A stretch of DNA of 64,000 nucleotides from Dokdonella fugitiva (GCF_014138265.1 NZ_JACGXL010000006.1:1-64000); one strand, 5' to 3'. Shown: positions 37,292 through 46,457, counted from the first letter of the stretch. Numbers and translations are program-made. Notes: generated by a model not told the origin, from the sequence alone.

Positions 37292-37788
37292 CGCCGCTCA
37301 CGCACAAGGTGTGCATGCTCGGCGACTTCGGCGTCGGCAAGACGAGCCTGGTCGCGCGCTACGTGCGCAGCACGTTCTCCGACAAGTACCTCACCACGGT
37401 AGGCGTCAAGGTCGACAGCAAGGAAGTCGCGCTGCCGGGACGCGATCCGCTCAAGCTCGTGCTGTGGGACATCGCCGGGCGCAGCGCGCTCGACGCGCCG
37501 AGCACGAGCTACCTGCGCGGCGCGAGCGCGCTGCTGCTGGTCGCCGACGGCACGCGCGAAACGAGCCTGAATTCGGCGCTCAACCTGCTGATGCAGTCGC
37601 GCAGCACGTTGCCGGACGCGGTCGCGGTGCTCGCCGTCAACAAGCTCGACCTGGTCGAACGCTGGGAGGTCGCCGCGACGACGCTGTCGGAACTGCGCCG
37701 CAGCCTGCCGGTGTTCGAGACGAGCGCGCTGTCGGGAGCGGGCGTCGAGGAGGCGTTCGCCGAGATCGCGCGGAGGTTGCCCGGATGA
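37288..37788 (+). CDS. Rab/Ras-like small GTPase
   Basis: 166 residues with all G motifs: P-loop GDFGVGKTS (12-20), switch I Thr37 in TTVGVK, DIAG (61-64), NKLD (118-121), TSALSG (145-150). It is a minimal Ras-fold GTPase, without lipid tail. After DIAG comes Arg65 where classical Ras/Rab proteins have the catalytic Gln, so hydrolysis probably needs a partner. Start codon overlaps the OmpA-like gene stop (ATGA) and its own stop overlaps the histidine kinase start, showing obligate coupling. No roadblock/MglB-type GAP gene is adjacent, unlike MglA systems. Confidence 0.92.
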   Translation: MTPLTHKVCMLGDFGVGKTSLVARYVRSTFSDKYLTTVGVKVDSKEVALPGRDPLKLVLWDIAGRSALDAPSTSYLRGASALLLVADGTRETSLNSALNLLMQSRSTLPDAVAVLAVNKLDLVERWEVAATTLSELRRSLPVFETSALSGAGVEEAFAEIARRLPG

Positions 37789-39326
37789 TCGTCGACGCAG
37801 CCTGGCCCGTGGTCGTGCAGGCCTACCTGCGCGCGGTGCTCGTCGATCGCACGCACCTGTTGCTGCTCAGCTTCGCGCCCGGTTGGCACCTGCTCGACTT
37901 GCAGGGCGACCCCGCGTTCTACGGCCTCGCGCCGGAAGCGCCGGACGGATTGCGCTCGCTGCAGGACCTGTTCGTCGGACTGCCGCTCGATCGCGACCAG
38001 GACATCCCTTTCGTGGAGCTCGCCAACGGGCGCAGCGCGCACGTCCACCTCGTGGCCGATCGCGACGCCTTCCACGTGCTGCTGCTCGACGCCGAAGAGG
38101 CGCGCTCGCACGAGCGCGTGCAGCAGCAGCTCGTGCACGAGGCGATCATCGCCGGGCACGCCAAGTCCAAGGCGATCGGTCAGCTCAAGGACATCCGCGA
38201 CGAACTCGGCCGCCAGCGCAGCAGCCTCGAGGAAGCGAACGCGCTGAAGAACGCGCTGATCGCCACGTTGAGCCACGAATTCCGCACGCCGCTCACGTCG
38301 ATCTTCGGCTACCTGCACCTGATCGAACGGCGTGCGACGGCCGACGCGACGGCCGCTCAGGCGCTGCAGGCCGTGCGGCGCAGCGCGACCTACCTGTTCG
38401 CGCTCGCCGAGAACCTGCTCGAGTACGGCCGCGGCGAATCGAGCGGCGCGCTGCTCAATGCGGTCGAGGTCGACCTCGGCGCGCTGCTCGCCGATGTCGA
38501 GGGCATGTTCGCGCCCCTCGCGGAAGCGAAAGGCGTGCGCTTCCGCGCGACGCTCGCGCACGACGACGCGACGGCACCACGCTTCGACGAGGTGAAGCTG
38601 CGCCAGATCGTCGTCAACCTGCTGTCGAACGCGGTGCGGTACACGACGCGCGGCGAGATCGTGCTCGCGCTCGCCTGGCGCGACCGCCGCCTCGCCGTCG
38701 ACGTGCGCGACAGCGGCATCGGCATCGCGCCGGAATTCATCGGCCAGGTGTTCAAGCCGTTCAATCGCGGCGCGCAGGCAGGCAGCAAGGGCGCCGGGCT
38801 CGGCCTCAGCATCGTGCGCCGGCTCGTCGACCAGATGCACGGCACGCTCGCGCTCGAGTCCGAGCCGGGCCAAGGCACGCATTTCAGCATCGAACTGCCG
38901 TCGGTCGCCGCGATCGCGGCCGGCCCGGAGCATGCATCCACGCTGCGTGGCCGCCGCGCGCTGGTCGTCGACGACGACGCGGACGTCGCGCAGTTGCTCG
39001 AGGTGTTGCTGGAAGACCTCGGATTCGAAGTGCGCGTGCTCGGCGATGCCGCGAGCGCGGTCGCGCGCGCGATGGACGAGTCTCCCGACCTGCTGCTGGT
39101 CGACGTCGAGCTGCCCGGCCTTTCCGGCAACGCGGCGGTGTACCAGTTGCGCGCGCAGGGCTATCGTGGTCCGATCGTTTCGCTGTCGGCCAACGCGACC
39201 ACGGACGCGCGCGACGCGTCGCTGCGCGCCGGCGCCAACCACTACCTGACCAAGCCGCTCAACCTCGAACGCTTCGTCGCCGTGGTGCGGCGCGCGGTCG
39301 GCGAGGGCGCGAAGGAGGCGACATGA
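37785..39326 (+). CDS. hybrid histidine kinase of the GTPase operon
   Basis: 513 residues, no transmembrane segment. N-terminal ~115 residues form a PAS-like domain ([20 protein letters not shown]), then coiled coil (~120-155), HisKA with His164 in [15 protein letters not shown], HATPase_c with Asn282 in [16 protein letters not shown] and GAGLGLS, and a C-terminal receiver (~390-510) with Asp440 in LLVDVELPG and Lys in YLTKPL. The signal may come from the GTPase encoded by the overlapping upstream gene. The receiver suggests onward phosphotransfer, possibly to the OmpR-type regulator at 34037. Coupled to the YbjQ-like gene by a 4-bp overlap. Confidence 0.93.
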   Translation: MIVDAAWPVVVQAYLRAVLVDRTHLLLLSFAPGWHLLDLQGDPAFYGLAPEAPDGLRSLQDLFVGLPLDRDQDIPFVELANGRSAHVHLVADRDAFHVLLLDAEEARSHERVQQQLVHEAIIAGHAKSKAIGQLKDIRDELGRQRSSLEEANALKNALIATLSHEFRTPLTSIFGYLHLIERRATADATAAQALQAVRRSATYLFALAENLLEYGRGESSGALLNAVEVDLGALLADVEGMFAPLAEAKGVRFRATLAHDDATAPRFDEVKLRQIVVNLLSNAVRYTTRGEIVLALAWRDRRLAVDVRDSGIGIAPEFIGQVFKPFNRGAQAGSKGAGLGLSIVRRLVDQMHGTLALESEPGQGTHFSIELPSVAAIAAGPEHASTLRGRRALVVDDDADVAQLLEVLLEDLGFEVRVLGDAASAVARAMDESPDLLLVDVELPGLSGNAAVYQLRAQGYRGPIVSLSANATTDARDASLRAGANHYLTKPLNLERFVAVVRRAVGEGAKEAT

Positions 39327-39664
39327 AGAGAGTCGATCGCAGCATGGTGACCACCGCGAACGAGCTGCACGGCCATCGCGTCGCGGTCAGCCTCGGCGTC
39401 GTGCGCGGCATCACCGTGCGTTCGCGCAGCGTCATCGGCAACATCGGCGCGGCATTGCAGACGCTCGTCGGCGGCAACATCAGCCTGTTCGCCGAACTGT
39501 GCGAACGCGCGCGCAGCGACGCGTTCGACCTCATGCTCGAGCACGCCGCCGAACTCGGTGCGAACGCGGTGATCGGCATGCGCTACGACGCGAACGAGAT
39601 CGCGCAGGGCGTGACCGAGGTGCTCGCGTACGGCACGGCCGTGATGGTGGAGCCGGCGCGTTGA
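39323..39664 (+). CDS. YbjQ (UPF0145) family protein
   Basis: 113 residues with the YbjQ/UPF0145 pattern: [55 protein letters not shown] and AYGTAVMV. The family forms pentameric beta-rich rings of unknown role and is sometimes labelled heavy-metal-binding. The first ATG (39323) overlaps the kinase stop by 4 bp; a second in-frame ATG (39344) is equally consistent with homologues. Last gene of the GTPase operon. Confidence 0.85.
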   Translation: MKRVDRSMVTTANELHGHRVAVSLGVVRGITVRSRSVIGNIGAALQTLVGGNISLFAELCERARSDAFDLMLEHAAELGANAVIGMRYDANEIAQGVTEVLAYGTAVMVEPAR

Positions 39665-39706
39665 CGATCCGCCGCGGTCGCGCATGGCCTCGCGTATGAT
39701 CGCGGC

Positions 39707-40195
39707 ATGACCGTGCTGCTGCGCGACGCGCTCCTCGCCGACCACGAAGCGATCGTCGCCCTCAACGCCGCCGAAGTCCGCCACACGAGCGCGATGGATC
39801 GACCGCGACTGGGTGAACTCGCCGCGCTCGCCGGCCGCCACCGCGTCGCCATCGTCGACGGCCGCGTCGCCGCGTTCCTGCTCGCGATGCTGGACCACGT
39901 CGCCTACGCCAACGACAACTACGCGTGGTTCGCGGCGCGCTACGAACGCTTCGTCTACGTCGATCGCGTCGTCGTCGGCGCGGACTGGCAGGGCCGGCGC
40001 CTCGGTTCGCTGCTGTACGAAGACCTGTTCGCGTGGGCGAGCGCGCAGGCGATCCCGTGCGTCGTCTGCGAGTTCAACCTCGTGCCGCCGAACGAGCCGT
40101 CGCGCGCGTTCCACGCGCGGCACGGCTTCGCCGAGGTCGGCCGCCAGTGGCTCGGCGCGAAGCAGGTGTCGATGCAGCTCGCCGTGCCCGGCTGA
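39707..40195 (+). CDS. GNAT-family N-acetyltransferase
   Basis: 162 residues with the GNAT fold: N-terminal MTVLLRDALLADHEAIVALN, acetyl-CoA pyrophosphate-binding loop VVVGADWQGRRLGSLLYEDL, and C-terminal FHARHGFAEVGRQWLG. It transfers an acetyl group from acetyl-CoA to a small molecule or protein amine; substrate unknown. It starts 42 bp after the YbjQ gene on the same strand, so it might be read through from that operon, but no overlap ties it in. Confidence 0.88.
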   Translation: MTVLLRDALLADHEAIVALNAAEVRHTSAMDRPRLGELAALAGRHRVAIVDGRVAAFLLAMLDHVAYANDNYAWFAARYERFVYVDRVVVGADWQGRRLGSLLYEDLFAWASAQAIPCVVCEFNLVPPNEPSRAFHARHGFAEVGRQWLGAKQVSMQLAVPG

Positions 40196-40198
40196 GGC

Positions 40199-40543
40199 TC
40201 ACGCCGCCGGCATCGTCGTTTCGTCGACGAAGATCGCGGGCACGTCCCACGGATGGTGCGCACGGATGCCCGACTCGACCAGGCGTGCGAGGCGCGCGGC
40301 GTCGCGCGGGATGCAGAACTCGACGCGCACGCTCGGCGCGCGCACGAGTTCGCCGATGCCGCCGAGCGTCGGATTCGCCCCTTCGAGCGGGCGGAACTGT
40401 TCCGTCGCCGGTGCCGAGATCCACGCTGCGTGCGCGTAGGCGCCGATGCGCAGGTCGTCGACCGCGCAGACGCCGTCGATGACGCGCTGCACGTGCTCGG
40501 GTGGCACGTAGACGCTCACGCGGTAGACCGGCAGCAGCCGCAT
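40199..40543 (-). CDS. Nif3/YqfO-related small protein
   Basis: 114 residues resembling the stand-alone PII/CutA-like middle domain of the NIF3/YqfO family: VYRVSVYVPPEHVQRVIDGV, IGAYAHAAWISAPATEQFRP and VRVEFCIPRDAARLARLVES ending RAHHPWDVPAIFVDE. Function unknown; such domains are trimeric and may bind small ligands. Its stop is 4 bp from the convergent GNAT stop. pdxH lies downstream on neither side but begins behind it on the same strand (upstream in transcription order). Confidence 0.7.
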   Translation of the reverse strand: MRLLPVYRVSVYVPPEHVQRVIDGVCAVDDLRIGAYAHAAWISAPATEQFRPLEGANPTLGGIGELVRAPSVRVEFCIPRDAARLARLVESGIRAHHPWDVPAIFVDETTMPAA

Positions 40544-40559
40544 CGTTTTCAGCAGCCTG

Positions 40560-41177
40560 CTAGGGAAACAGCATGCGCCGCGTCCAGCGGCCGTCGGCGC
40601 CGCGTTCGTAGCACTGCCGCTCGTGCAGGCGGAAATCGGCGCCGTACCAGAGCTCGATGCGGTCGGGGACGACGCGGTAGCCGCCCCAGTGCGGCGGGCG
40701 CGGTACCGGGCCGCCCTCGAAGCGGCGTTCGACCTCTGCGATGCGCGCGTCGAACTCGTCGCGGTCGGCGAGCGTGCGCGATTGCGACGACGCCCACGCG
40801 CCGATCTGGCTGCCGCGCGGCCGCGACGCGAAATACGCGTCGGATTCGTCCGCGGCCAGGCGCTCGACGCGACCCTCGACGCGCACCTGCACGCCGTTGC
40901 GCAGCGTCTTCCAGTGGAAGCACAGCGCCGCGCGTGGATGCGCGTGCAACTGGTCGCCCTTGGCGCTTTCGTAGTTCGTGTGGAAGCGGAAGCCGCGCTC
41001 GTCGTGGCCCTTGAGCAGCACGATGCGCGCGGACACGCGGTCGCCGACCGAAGTCGCGAGCGTCATCGCGGTCGGCTCCGGATCGCCCGCGGCCTGCGCC
41101 TGTCGCAGCAGGTCGCCGAACGCGGCGAGCGCCTCCTGATAGAGTGGGTCGATCATGCCGTCTGCAGGTGCGTTCAT
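40560..41177 (-). CDS. pdxH: pyridoxamine 5'-phosphate oxidase
   Basis: 205 residues. FMN-dependent oxidation of pyridoxine or pyridoxamine 5'-phosphate to PLP. Signatures: [40 protein letters not shown] (FMN/phosphate binding), [16 protein letters not shown], and the C-terminal [20 protein letters not shown] with [10 protein letters not shown]. Cytosolic homodimer. The ATG at 41177 and a later ATG at 41156 are both usable. Each falls inside a CATG that also carries the divergent kinase gene's start on the other strand. Confidence 0.93.
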   Translation of the reverse strand: MNAPADGMIDPLYQEALAAFGDLLRQAQAAGDPEPTAMTLATSVGDRVSARIVLLKGHDERGFRFHTNYESAKGDQLHAHPRAALCFHWKTLRNGVQVRVEGRVERLAADESDAYFASRPRGSQIGAWASSQSRTLADRDEFDARIAEVERRFEGGPVPRPPHWGGYRVVPDRIELWYGADFRLHERQCYERGADGRWTRRMLFP

Positions 41178-42015
41178 GCGCGCGGATGCTAGCACGCACG
41201 GTTACGCCACGGACGTCGTCGAGCGCGTGCTCGACGCGCTGCTCGTGCGCGCGGCGCGCCGGCGGCGCCCGCTGCTGGCCGGGATTTCCGGCCTGCAGGG
41301 CAGCGGCAAGAGCACGCTCGCGCGCGACCTCGGTGCGTCGGCGCGGGCGCGTGGCGTACCTTGCGAAGTGCTCTCGCTCGACGACTTCTACCACGGCCGG
41401 CGCGAGCGCCGGCGCCTCGCGCGGACGCGCCATCCGCTGTTCGCGACGCGCGGCGTGCCCGGCACGCACGACGTCGCGCTGCTGCAGCACACGCTCGCCG
41501 CACTCGCCGCGGCGAGCCCGTACCGGCCCGCACGCGTGCCGCGCTTCGACAAGGGACGCGACACGCGCGTGGTGCCGTCGCGCTGGCGCACGGTGGTGCG
41601 ACCGCCCGCCCTGGTCGTGCTCGAAGGCTGGTGCGTCGGCTTGGCGCCGCAGGATGCGGACGCGTTGCGCCGCCCGATCAATGCGCTCGAACGCGACGAG
41701 GATCGCGACGGTCGCTGGCGTGCCGTGGTGAACGCCGAGCTCGCGGGCGACTACGCCGGCCTCTGGCGCCGGCTCGACCGGCTCGTGCTGCTGCAGGCGC
41801 CGTCGTTCGCGGTGGTCGAGCGCTGGCGCGACGAACAGGAACGCAGCCTGCGAGCGCGCGCTGCGCCGCGCGCGCTCGACCGCGCCGCGTTGCGGCGCTT
41901 CCTCATGCACTACGAACGGCTCAGCCGGCACGCGCTGCGCGCCTTGCCGGCGCGCGCCGACATCCGTCTCGTGCTCGACCCGCACCGGCGCGTGCTCGCG
42001 ATCGAGCGGGACTGA
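41155..42015 (+). CDS. P-loop kinase, D-glycerate 3-kinase-like
   Basis: 286 residues. Walker A in [20 protein letters not shown] (about 44-55), [18 protein letters not shown] and RFDKGRDTR, the order seen in plant glycerate kinase GLYK, yeast Ygr205w and E. coli YggC. C-terminal [10 protein letters not shown] then MHYERLSRH. It probably phosphorylates a small hydroxy acid with ATP; glycerate is the best guess. The ATG at 41155 or 41176; both overlap the divergent pdxH start. Confidence 0.8.
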   Translation: MPSAGAFMRADASTHGYATDVVERVLDALLVRAARRRRPLLAGISGLQGSGKSTLARDLGASARARGVPCEVLSLDDFYHGRRERRRLARTRHPLFATRGVPGTHDVALLQHTLAALAAASPYRPARVPRFDKGRDTRVVPSRWRTVVRPPALVVLEGWCVGLAPQDADALRRPINALERDEDRDGRWRAVVNAELAGDYAGLWRRLDRLVLLQAPSFAVVERWRDEQERSLRARAAPRALDRAALRRFLMHYERLSRHALRALPARADIRLVLDPHRRVLAIERD

Positions 42016-42068
42016 CCCACGCGAACGAGCGGATCGCGTGCGGACGCGGCGCCGCCTACAATCGATGC

Positions 42069-43055
42069 ATGGGCATTCTCGTCACCGGCAGCGCCGGTCA
42101 TCTCGGCGAGGCGCTGGTGCGCAGCCTGCGCGCGCAGGGCTTCGCCACGGTCGGCATCGATCGCGTCGCGTCGCCGTACACCGATCGCGTCGGCTCGATC
42201 GTCGACGCGTCGTTCGTCGCGCAGGCGATGGCCGGCATGCACACCGTGCTGCATGCAGCGACGCTGCACAAGCCGCACGTCGCCACCCATTCGCGCCAGG
42301 CCTTCGTCGACACCAACGTCGGCGGCACGCTCAACCTGCTCGAAGCAGCGGCCGCGAACGGCGTCGGCGCTTTCGTGTTCACCAGCACGACGAGCACGTA
42401 CGGCGACGCGCTGGAGCCGGCCGAAGGCGCGCCGGCGGCGTGGATCGACGAGGACGTCGTGCCACTCGCGAAGAACATCTATGGTGCGACCAAGCTCGCC
42501 GCGGAGGACCTGTGCCGCCTGTTCGCGCGCAACCACCGCCTACCGTGCGTCGTGCTGCGCACCGCGCGTTTCTTCCCGGAGCCCGACGACGACGCGCGCA
42601 AGCGCGATGCGTTCTCCGACGCGAACCTCAAGGCGAACGAGTTCCTGCATCGCCGCGCCGACGTGCAGGACCTCGTCGACGCGCACCTGCTGGCGATCGG
42701 ACACGCGCCGGCGATCGGCTTCGGCCGCTACGTGCTCAGCGCGACGACCCCGTTCCGGCGCGAGGACCTCGTGGAGCTGCGCAGCGACGTCGCCGCCGTG
42801 CTGCGCCTGCGCGTCCCCGGCTGGGAGGACGCGTATGCCCGGCTCGGCTGGCGCATGCATCCGCGCATCGGTCGCGTGTATGCCAACGAGCGCGCACGCG
42901 CCGAACTCGGCTGGCGACCGCGCTACGATTTCGCGCACGTGCTCGCGCGCTCGCTCGCCGGCGAAGATCCGCGCAGCCCGCTCGCGCAGGCGATCGGCAG
43001 CAAGGGCTACCACGCCGGCACGTACGCGGACGGGCTTTACCCGGTCGAAGGTTGA
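42069..43055 (+). CDS. NAD-dependent epimerase/dehydratase
   Basis: 328 residues of the extended SDR family. NAD-binding start MGILVTGSAGHLGEALVRSL, Ser/Thr in VFTSTTSTYG and the YGATK catalytic pair (NIYGATKLAAE), substrate-domain segment FFPEPDDDARKRDAF. Typical of nucleotide-sugar epimerases, yet no polysaccharide genes are near, so the substrate may be different. Starts 53 bp after the kinase gene on the same strand. Confidence 0.88.
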   Translation: MGILVTGSAGHLGEALVRSLRAQGFATVGIDRVASPYTDRVGSIVDASFVAQAMAGMHTVLHAATLHKPHVATHSRQAFVDTNVGGTLNLLEAAAANGVGAFVFTSTTSTYGDALEPAEGAPAAWIDEDVVPLAKNIYGATKLAAEDLCRLFARNHRLPCVVLRTARFFPEPDDDARKRDAFSDANLKANEFLHRRADVQDLVDAHLLAIGHAPAIGFGRYVLSATTPFRREDLVELRSDVAAVLRLRVPGWEDAYARLGWRMHPRIGRVYANERARAELGWRPRYDFAHVLARSLAGEDPRSPLAQAIGSKGYHAGTYADGLYPVEG

Positions 43056-43091
43056 GCGGGTGCGATCGACCCCGCGTGAGACAATCCGCGA

Positions 43092-43904
43092 ATGACCACC
43101 ACCATCGGCCCGCGCCGCATCGTCTGCCTCACCGAGGAACCGACCGAAGTGCTGTATGCGCTCGGCGAGCAGGAGCGCATCGTCGGCATTTCCGGCTTCA
43201 CGGTGCGGCCGCCGCGCGCGCGCAAGGAGAAGCCGAAGGTATCCGCGTTCACGAGCGCTAAGATCGGCGAGATCCTCGCGCTCGAGCCGGATTTCGTCGT
43301 CGGCTTTTCCGACATCCAGGCCGACATCGCGCGCGAACTCGTCGCCGCCGGCGTCGAGGTGTGGATCAGCAACCACCGCAGCGTCGCCGGCATCCTCGAC
43401 TACATCCGCCGCCTCGGTGCGCTCGTCGGCGCGCACGCGCGCGCCGAGGCGTACGCGCGCGAGGCCGAGGCGCACCTCGCGGCGATCGAGCGCGCGGCGG
43501 CCACGTTGCCGCGGCGGCCGCGCGTCTACTTCGAGGAGTGGGACGAACCGCCGATCACGGGCATCCGCTGGGTCGCCGAGCTGGTGCGCAGCGCCGGAGG
43601 CGACGACGTGTTTCCCGAGCGTGCGGTGATGCCGCTCGCGCGCGACCGCATCCTCGCCGATGCAGGCGAGGTCGTGCGGCGCGCGCCCGACATCGTGTTC
43701 GGCTCGTGGTGCGGCAAGAAGTTCCGGCCGGAGCGCGTCGCCGCGCGGCCGGGCTGGTCGGCGATCCCCGCGGTGCGCGACGGCGAACTTCACGAGGTCA
43801 AGTCGCCGATCATCCTGCAGCCCGGCCCGGCGGCGCTGTTCGACGGTGTCGACGCCCTGCACGCGGTGATCGCACGGTGGACGCTGGGGAAGGCGAAAGC
43901 CTGA
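43092..43904 (+). CDS. BtuF-like cobalamin/iron-binding superfamily protein, cytosolic
   Basis: 270 residues of the periplasmic-binding fold used by BtuF and siderophore-binding proteins: RIVCLTEEPTEVLYALGEQE, KIGEILALEPDFVVGFSDIQ, then PRVYFEEWDEPPITGIRWVA and GDDVFPE. No signal peptide or lipobox is seen, so it should be cytosolic, unlike BtuF proper. No permease or ATPase gene is adjacent. Such stand-alone proteins may handle corrinoids. Follows the epimerase gene by 36 bp; ends at the inverted-repeat block. Confidence 0.8.
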   Translation: MTTTIGPRRIVCLTEEPTEVLYALGEQERIVGISGFTVRPPRARKEKPKVSAFTSAKIGEILALEPDFVVGFSDIQADIARELVAAGVEVWISNHRSVAGILDYIRRLGALVGAHARAEAYAREAEAHLAAIERAAATLPRRPRVYFEEWDEPPITGIRWVAELVRSAGGDDVFPERAVMPLARDRILADAGEVVRRAPDIVFGSWCGKKFRPERVAARPGWSAIPAVRDGELHEVKSPIILQPGPAALFDGVDALHAVIARWTLGKAKA

Positions 43905-44129
43905 AACACGAAGGACACGAAGGACACGAAGGAAAGCAGAGCGAAGAGATTTGAAGATTGAAACACGGAGCACACGGAGCACACGGAGGAAAAGCCTTCA
44001 ATCGAAAGCTCTTCTTGCCTTGCTTTCTCCGTGTGCTCCGTGTGCTCCGTGTGCTCCGTGTGCTCCGTGTTTCAAGCTCTTTCCCTGATCTTGCTCTTCC
44101 TTCGTGTCCTTCGTGTCCTTCGTGTTTCA
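43902..44129. repeat. nested inverted repeats of CACGAAGG and CACGGAGC units
   Basis: The outer arms are a perfect 33-bp inverted pair (43902-43934 and 44097-44129) made of three GACACGAAG units. The inner arms are 43958-43989 (three CACGGAG units) and 44022-44075 (five CTCCGTG units), so the inner pair is unequal. Each arm starts from or ends in tgaaac / gtttca. It fills the gap between the convergent BtuF-like and yggT genes. Translated on either strand it gives apparent proteins of His-Glu-Gly or Cys-Ser-Val repeats; these are not genes. A shorter relative is at 26527-26556. May form a long cruciform or terminator. Confidence 0.85.
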
Positions 44130-44157
44130 ATCTTTTGGTTTGGTTTTGGCTCTGGGC

Positions 44158-44739
44158 TTATGCGGCTGCCTGCGCGAGGCGCTGGCCGAAGTCGACGAGC
44201 GGGGCGACGAGCAGGGCGAGGGCGAGCATGAAGGCGAGGATCGCGAGCGCGGGCGAGAAATCGAAGCCGCCCATTGCCGGGATGCGCTTGCGGATCGGCC
44301 GCAGGACCGGTTCGGTGAGCTGGAACAGCAGCGGCACCACCGGGTTCGTGCGTTCGACGCTGATGAAGCTGATCAGGGCGCGCACGAAGACGAGGCCGAT
44401 GTACAGCACGAGCACGAGTTCGACGAGGTCGGCGAGCGCCATCACGGCGAGCCCGAGCAGACCGAGGCCCTGGCCGTACATCGCGTAGAGCAGTGCGAGC
44501 TTGATCGCGCTGAGCAGCCACGCGAGCAGCGTCGCCGCGAGGTCGAGGTTGCGCCAGTTCGGCACGAACCGGTGCAGCGGTATCAGCACCGGGTTGGTGA
44601 GCTTGTAGAGCGCCTGGCAGACCGGGTTGTAGAAGTTCGCGCGCACGAGCTGCAACAGCACGCGGAATACCGCGAGCGCGACGAGCGTCACGAAGACGAA
44701 GTTGACGATGATCTGGCCGGCGTTGGCGAAGTAGCCCAT
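44158..44739 (-). CDS. YggT family membrane protein
   Basis: 193 residues with the duplicated YggT layout: two halves each with hydrophobic helices followed by the signature NPVCQALYKLTNPVLIPLHR in the first and NPVVPLLFQLTEPVLRPIRK in the second. Inner-membrane protein of unclear role, tied to division and osmotic tolerance in other bacteria. It belongs to the yggS-proC-yggT cluster on the minus strand; proC ends 48 bp upstream. Confidence 0.9.
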   Translation of the reverse strand: MGYFANAGQIIVNFVFVTLVALAVFRVLLQLVRANFYNPVCQALYKLTNPVLIPLHRFVPNWRNLDLAATLLAWLLSAIKLALLYAMYGQGLGLLGLAVMALADLVELVLVLYIGLVFVRALISFISVERTNPVVPLLFQLTEPVLRPIRKRIPAMGGFDFSPALAILAFMLALALLVAPLVDFGQRLAQAAA

Positions 44740-44786
44740 CGATCTGTCCTACGCCGTCGCAGCGACGGCCGCCATGCGACATGCGG

Positions 44787-45608
44787 TCACGAGTATCGCT
44801 CCGAAAGGTCCTTGCCGCGCGTCGTCGCCGCGGCGATCGCGTCCGCGACGAGCGCGCGCAGGTTGCCGCTCGCGAACGCCTCGAGCGCGGCGGCGGTGGT
44901 GCCGCCGGGCGAGGTCACGCGCTCGCGCAGCACGGTCGGCGGTTCGCCGTCCTCGACCAGCATGCGGCCCGCCCCGAAGCAGGTCTGCGTCGCGAGCGCG
45001 CGCGCGGTCGCGCGCGGCATGCCCTGCGCGACCGCGGCGTCCTCGAGCGCCTCGACGAGCAGGAAGAAATAGGCAGGCCCCGAGCCGGACAGCGCGGTCA
45101 CCGTGTCCATGAGCTCTTCGCGCTCGATCCATACGGTCGTGCCCGCGGCACCGAGGATCGCCTGCGCCTGGGCGCGCTGCTCCGCGTTCGCATCGTCGTT
45201 GGCGATCATCCCGGTCGCGCCCGCGCCGATCAGTGCGGGCGTATTCGGCATCGAGCGCACGATCGGCACGCCCGTGCCGAGCCAGGCGGCGAGCTGGTCG
45301 ATGCGGATGCCGGCAGCGATCGAGATGACCAGCGGCCGCGCCGCTGCGACGGTCGGCGCGATCTCCGCGCAGACGTCCTTGAGCACCTGAGGCTTCACCG
45401 CGAGCACGAGTACGCCGGCGCCTTCGACGGCCGCGCGCGCGTGATCGTGCACCGCGACGCCGAAGTCGCGCGCGAGGGCGGTGCGCAGCTCGGCATTCGG
45501 TTCGGCCACCGTGATCGCCGTCGCGGGCGTGCCGCCGCGCACGAGCGCGCCGATCAGGCTCCGCGCCATGTTGCCGCCGCCGACGAAGGTGATGCGTTGC
45601 TCGCTCAT
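44787..45608 (-). CDS. proC: pyrroline-5-carboxylate reductase
   Basis: 273 residues. Reduces pyrroline-5-carboxylate to L-proline with NAD(P)H. Rossmann start FVGGGNMARSLIGALVRGGT, VLAVKPQVLKDV, RSMPNTPALIGAGATGM, and the C-terminal substrate motif ALSGSGPAYFFLLVEALED with TSPGGTTAAALEAF. Decameric cytosolic enzyme. Follows the YggS gene by 79 bp, the conserved yggS-proC-yggT order. Confidence 0.96.
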   Translation of the reverse strand: MSEQRITFVGGGNMARSLIGALVRGGTPATAITVAEPNAELRTALARDFGVAVHDHARAAVEGAGVLVLAVKPQVLKDVCAEIAPTVAAARPLVISIAAGIRIDQLAAWLGTGVPIVRSMPNTPALIGAGATGMIANDDANAEQRAQAQAILGAAGTTVWIEREELMDTVTALSGSGPAYFFLLVEALEDAAVAQGMPRATARALATQTCFGAGRMLVEDGEPPTVLRERVTSPGGTTAAALEAFASGNLRALVADAIAAATTRGKDLSERYS

Positions 45609-45687
45609 GCGATTCCTCCCGGTCGACGGGCGAGGTTAGCCGAGTGCGCGCCGGGGTGGAACCGGCGCGGCTGGATCGGCACCGCGC

Positions 45688-46368
45688 TCACGTCGCGCGC
45701 GCGCCGAACAGCAGGGTGCCGACGCGCACCATCGTCGCCCCGGCGGCGATCGCGAGCTCGAAGTCGTCGGACATGCCCATCGACAGCGTGTCGATCTCTG
45801 CGTGCTCCGCGCGCAGGGCGTCGAACAACGCGAGCATGCGAGCGAACGCGGCGCGGCGCCGCTCGCGCTCGGGCGCCGGCGCGGGGATCGCCATGAGGCC
45901 ACGCAGGCGCAGGCGGGGCTCGGCGGCGACGGCGGCCGCGAGCGTGCCGATCTCCTCGGGACGGCAGCCGGACTTGCTCGCCTCGTCGTCGACGTTGACC
46001 TGCACGAGCACGTTCAACGGCGCGCGCGCGGGCGGCCGATGCCGCGCGAGCGGCGCGACGAGCTTGAGGCGGTCCAGGCTTTGCAGCCAGTCGAAATGCT
46101 CCGCGGCTTCGCGGCACTTGTTCGACTGCAGCGGCCCGATCAGGTGCCACTCCAACGGCAGGTCCGCGAGATCGGCCTGCTTCGCGACCGCTTCCTGCAC
46201 GTAGTTTTCGCCGAACGCGCGCTGGCCACACGCGGCGAGTGCGCGGACGGCCGCGGCCGGCTGGGTCTTGGACACCGCGACCAGAGCGACTGCGGGTGCG
46301 CCGGCGGCTTGTCGCGCCGCGGCAACGCGGGTCGTGACGGAAGCATAGGCTGTTTCGCAGAAATTCAT
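45688..46368 (-). CDS. YggS/PLPBP family PLP-binding protein
   Basis: 226 residues from ATG 46368. TIM-barrel homologous to alanine racemase's N-terminal domain: LVAVSKTQPAAAVRALAACG with the PLP lysine, FGENYVQEAVAK, LEWHLIGPLQSNK, VQVNVDDEASKSGC, and phosphate-binding LSMGMSDDFELAIAAGATMV then VRVGTLLFG. It handles PLP homeostasis and has no known turnover. Divergent from pilT, the conserved neighbourhood. Confidence 0.94.
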   Translation of the reverse strand: MNFCETAYASVTTRVAAARQAAGAPAVALVAVSKTQPAAAVRALAACGQRAFGENYVQEAVAKQADLADLPLEWHLIGPLQSNKCREAAEHFDWLQSLDRLKLVAPLARHRPPARAPLNVLVQVNVDDEASKSGCRPEEIGTLAAAVAAEPRLRLRGLMAIPAPAPERERRRAAFARMLALFDALRAEHAEIDTLSMGMSDDFELAIAAGATMVRVGTLLFGARAT

Positions 46369-46457
46369 CGCAAGGTCGCGCACGGTCTGGTTTTCATCTG
46401 GCTATACTGCCGCAACCGGGCGCCCGGGAGGCGCCGACTGCCGTTCAGGGGAAACCG

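Noticed and set aside
37288-37788. MglA gliding/polarity GTPase system
   Set aside because: No MglB/roadblock gene beside it and no MglA-specific sequence; Rab-like with OmpA partner fits better.
43790-44231. Small frames of His-Glu-Gly or Cys-Ser-Val repeats
   Set aside because: They are translations of the inverted repeat units in different frames; no start signal.
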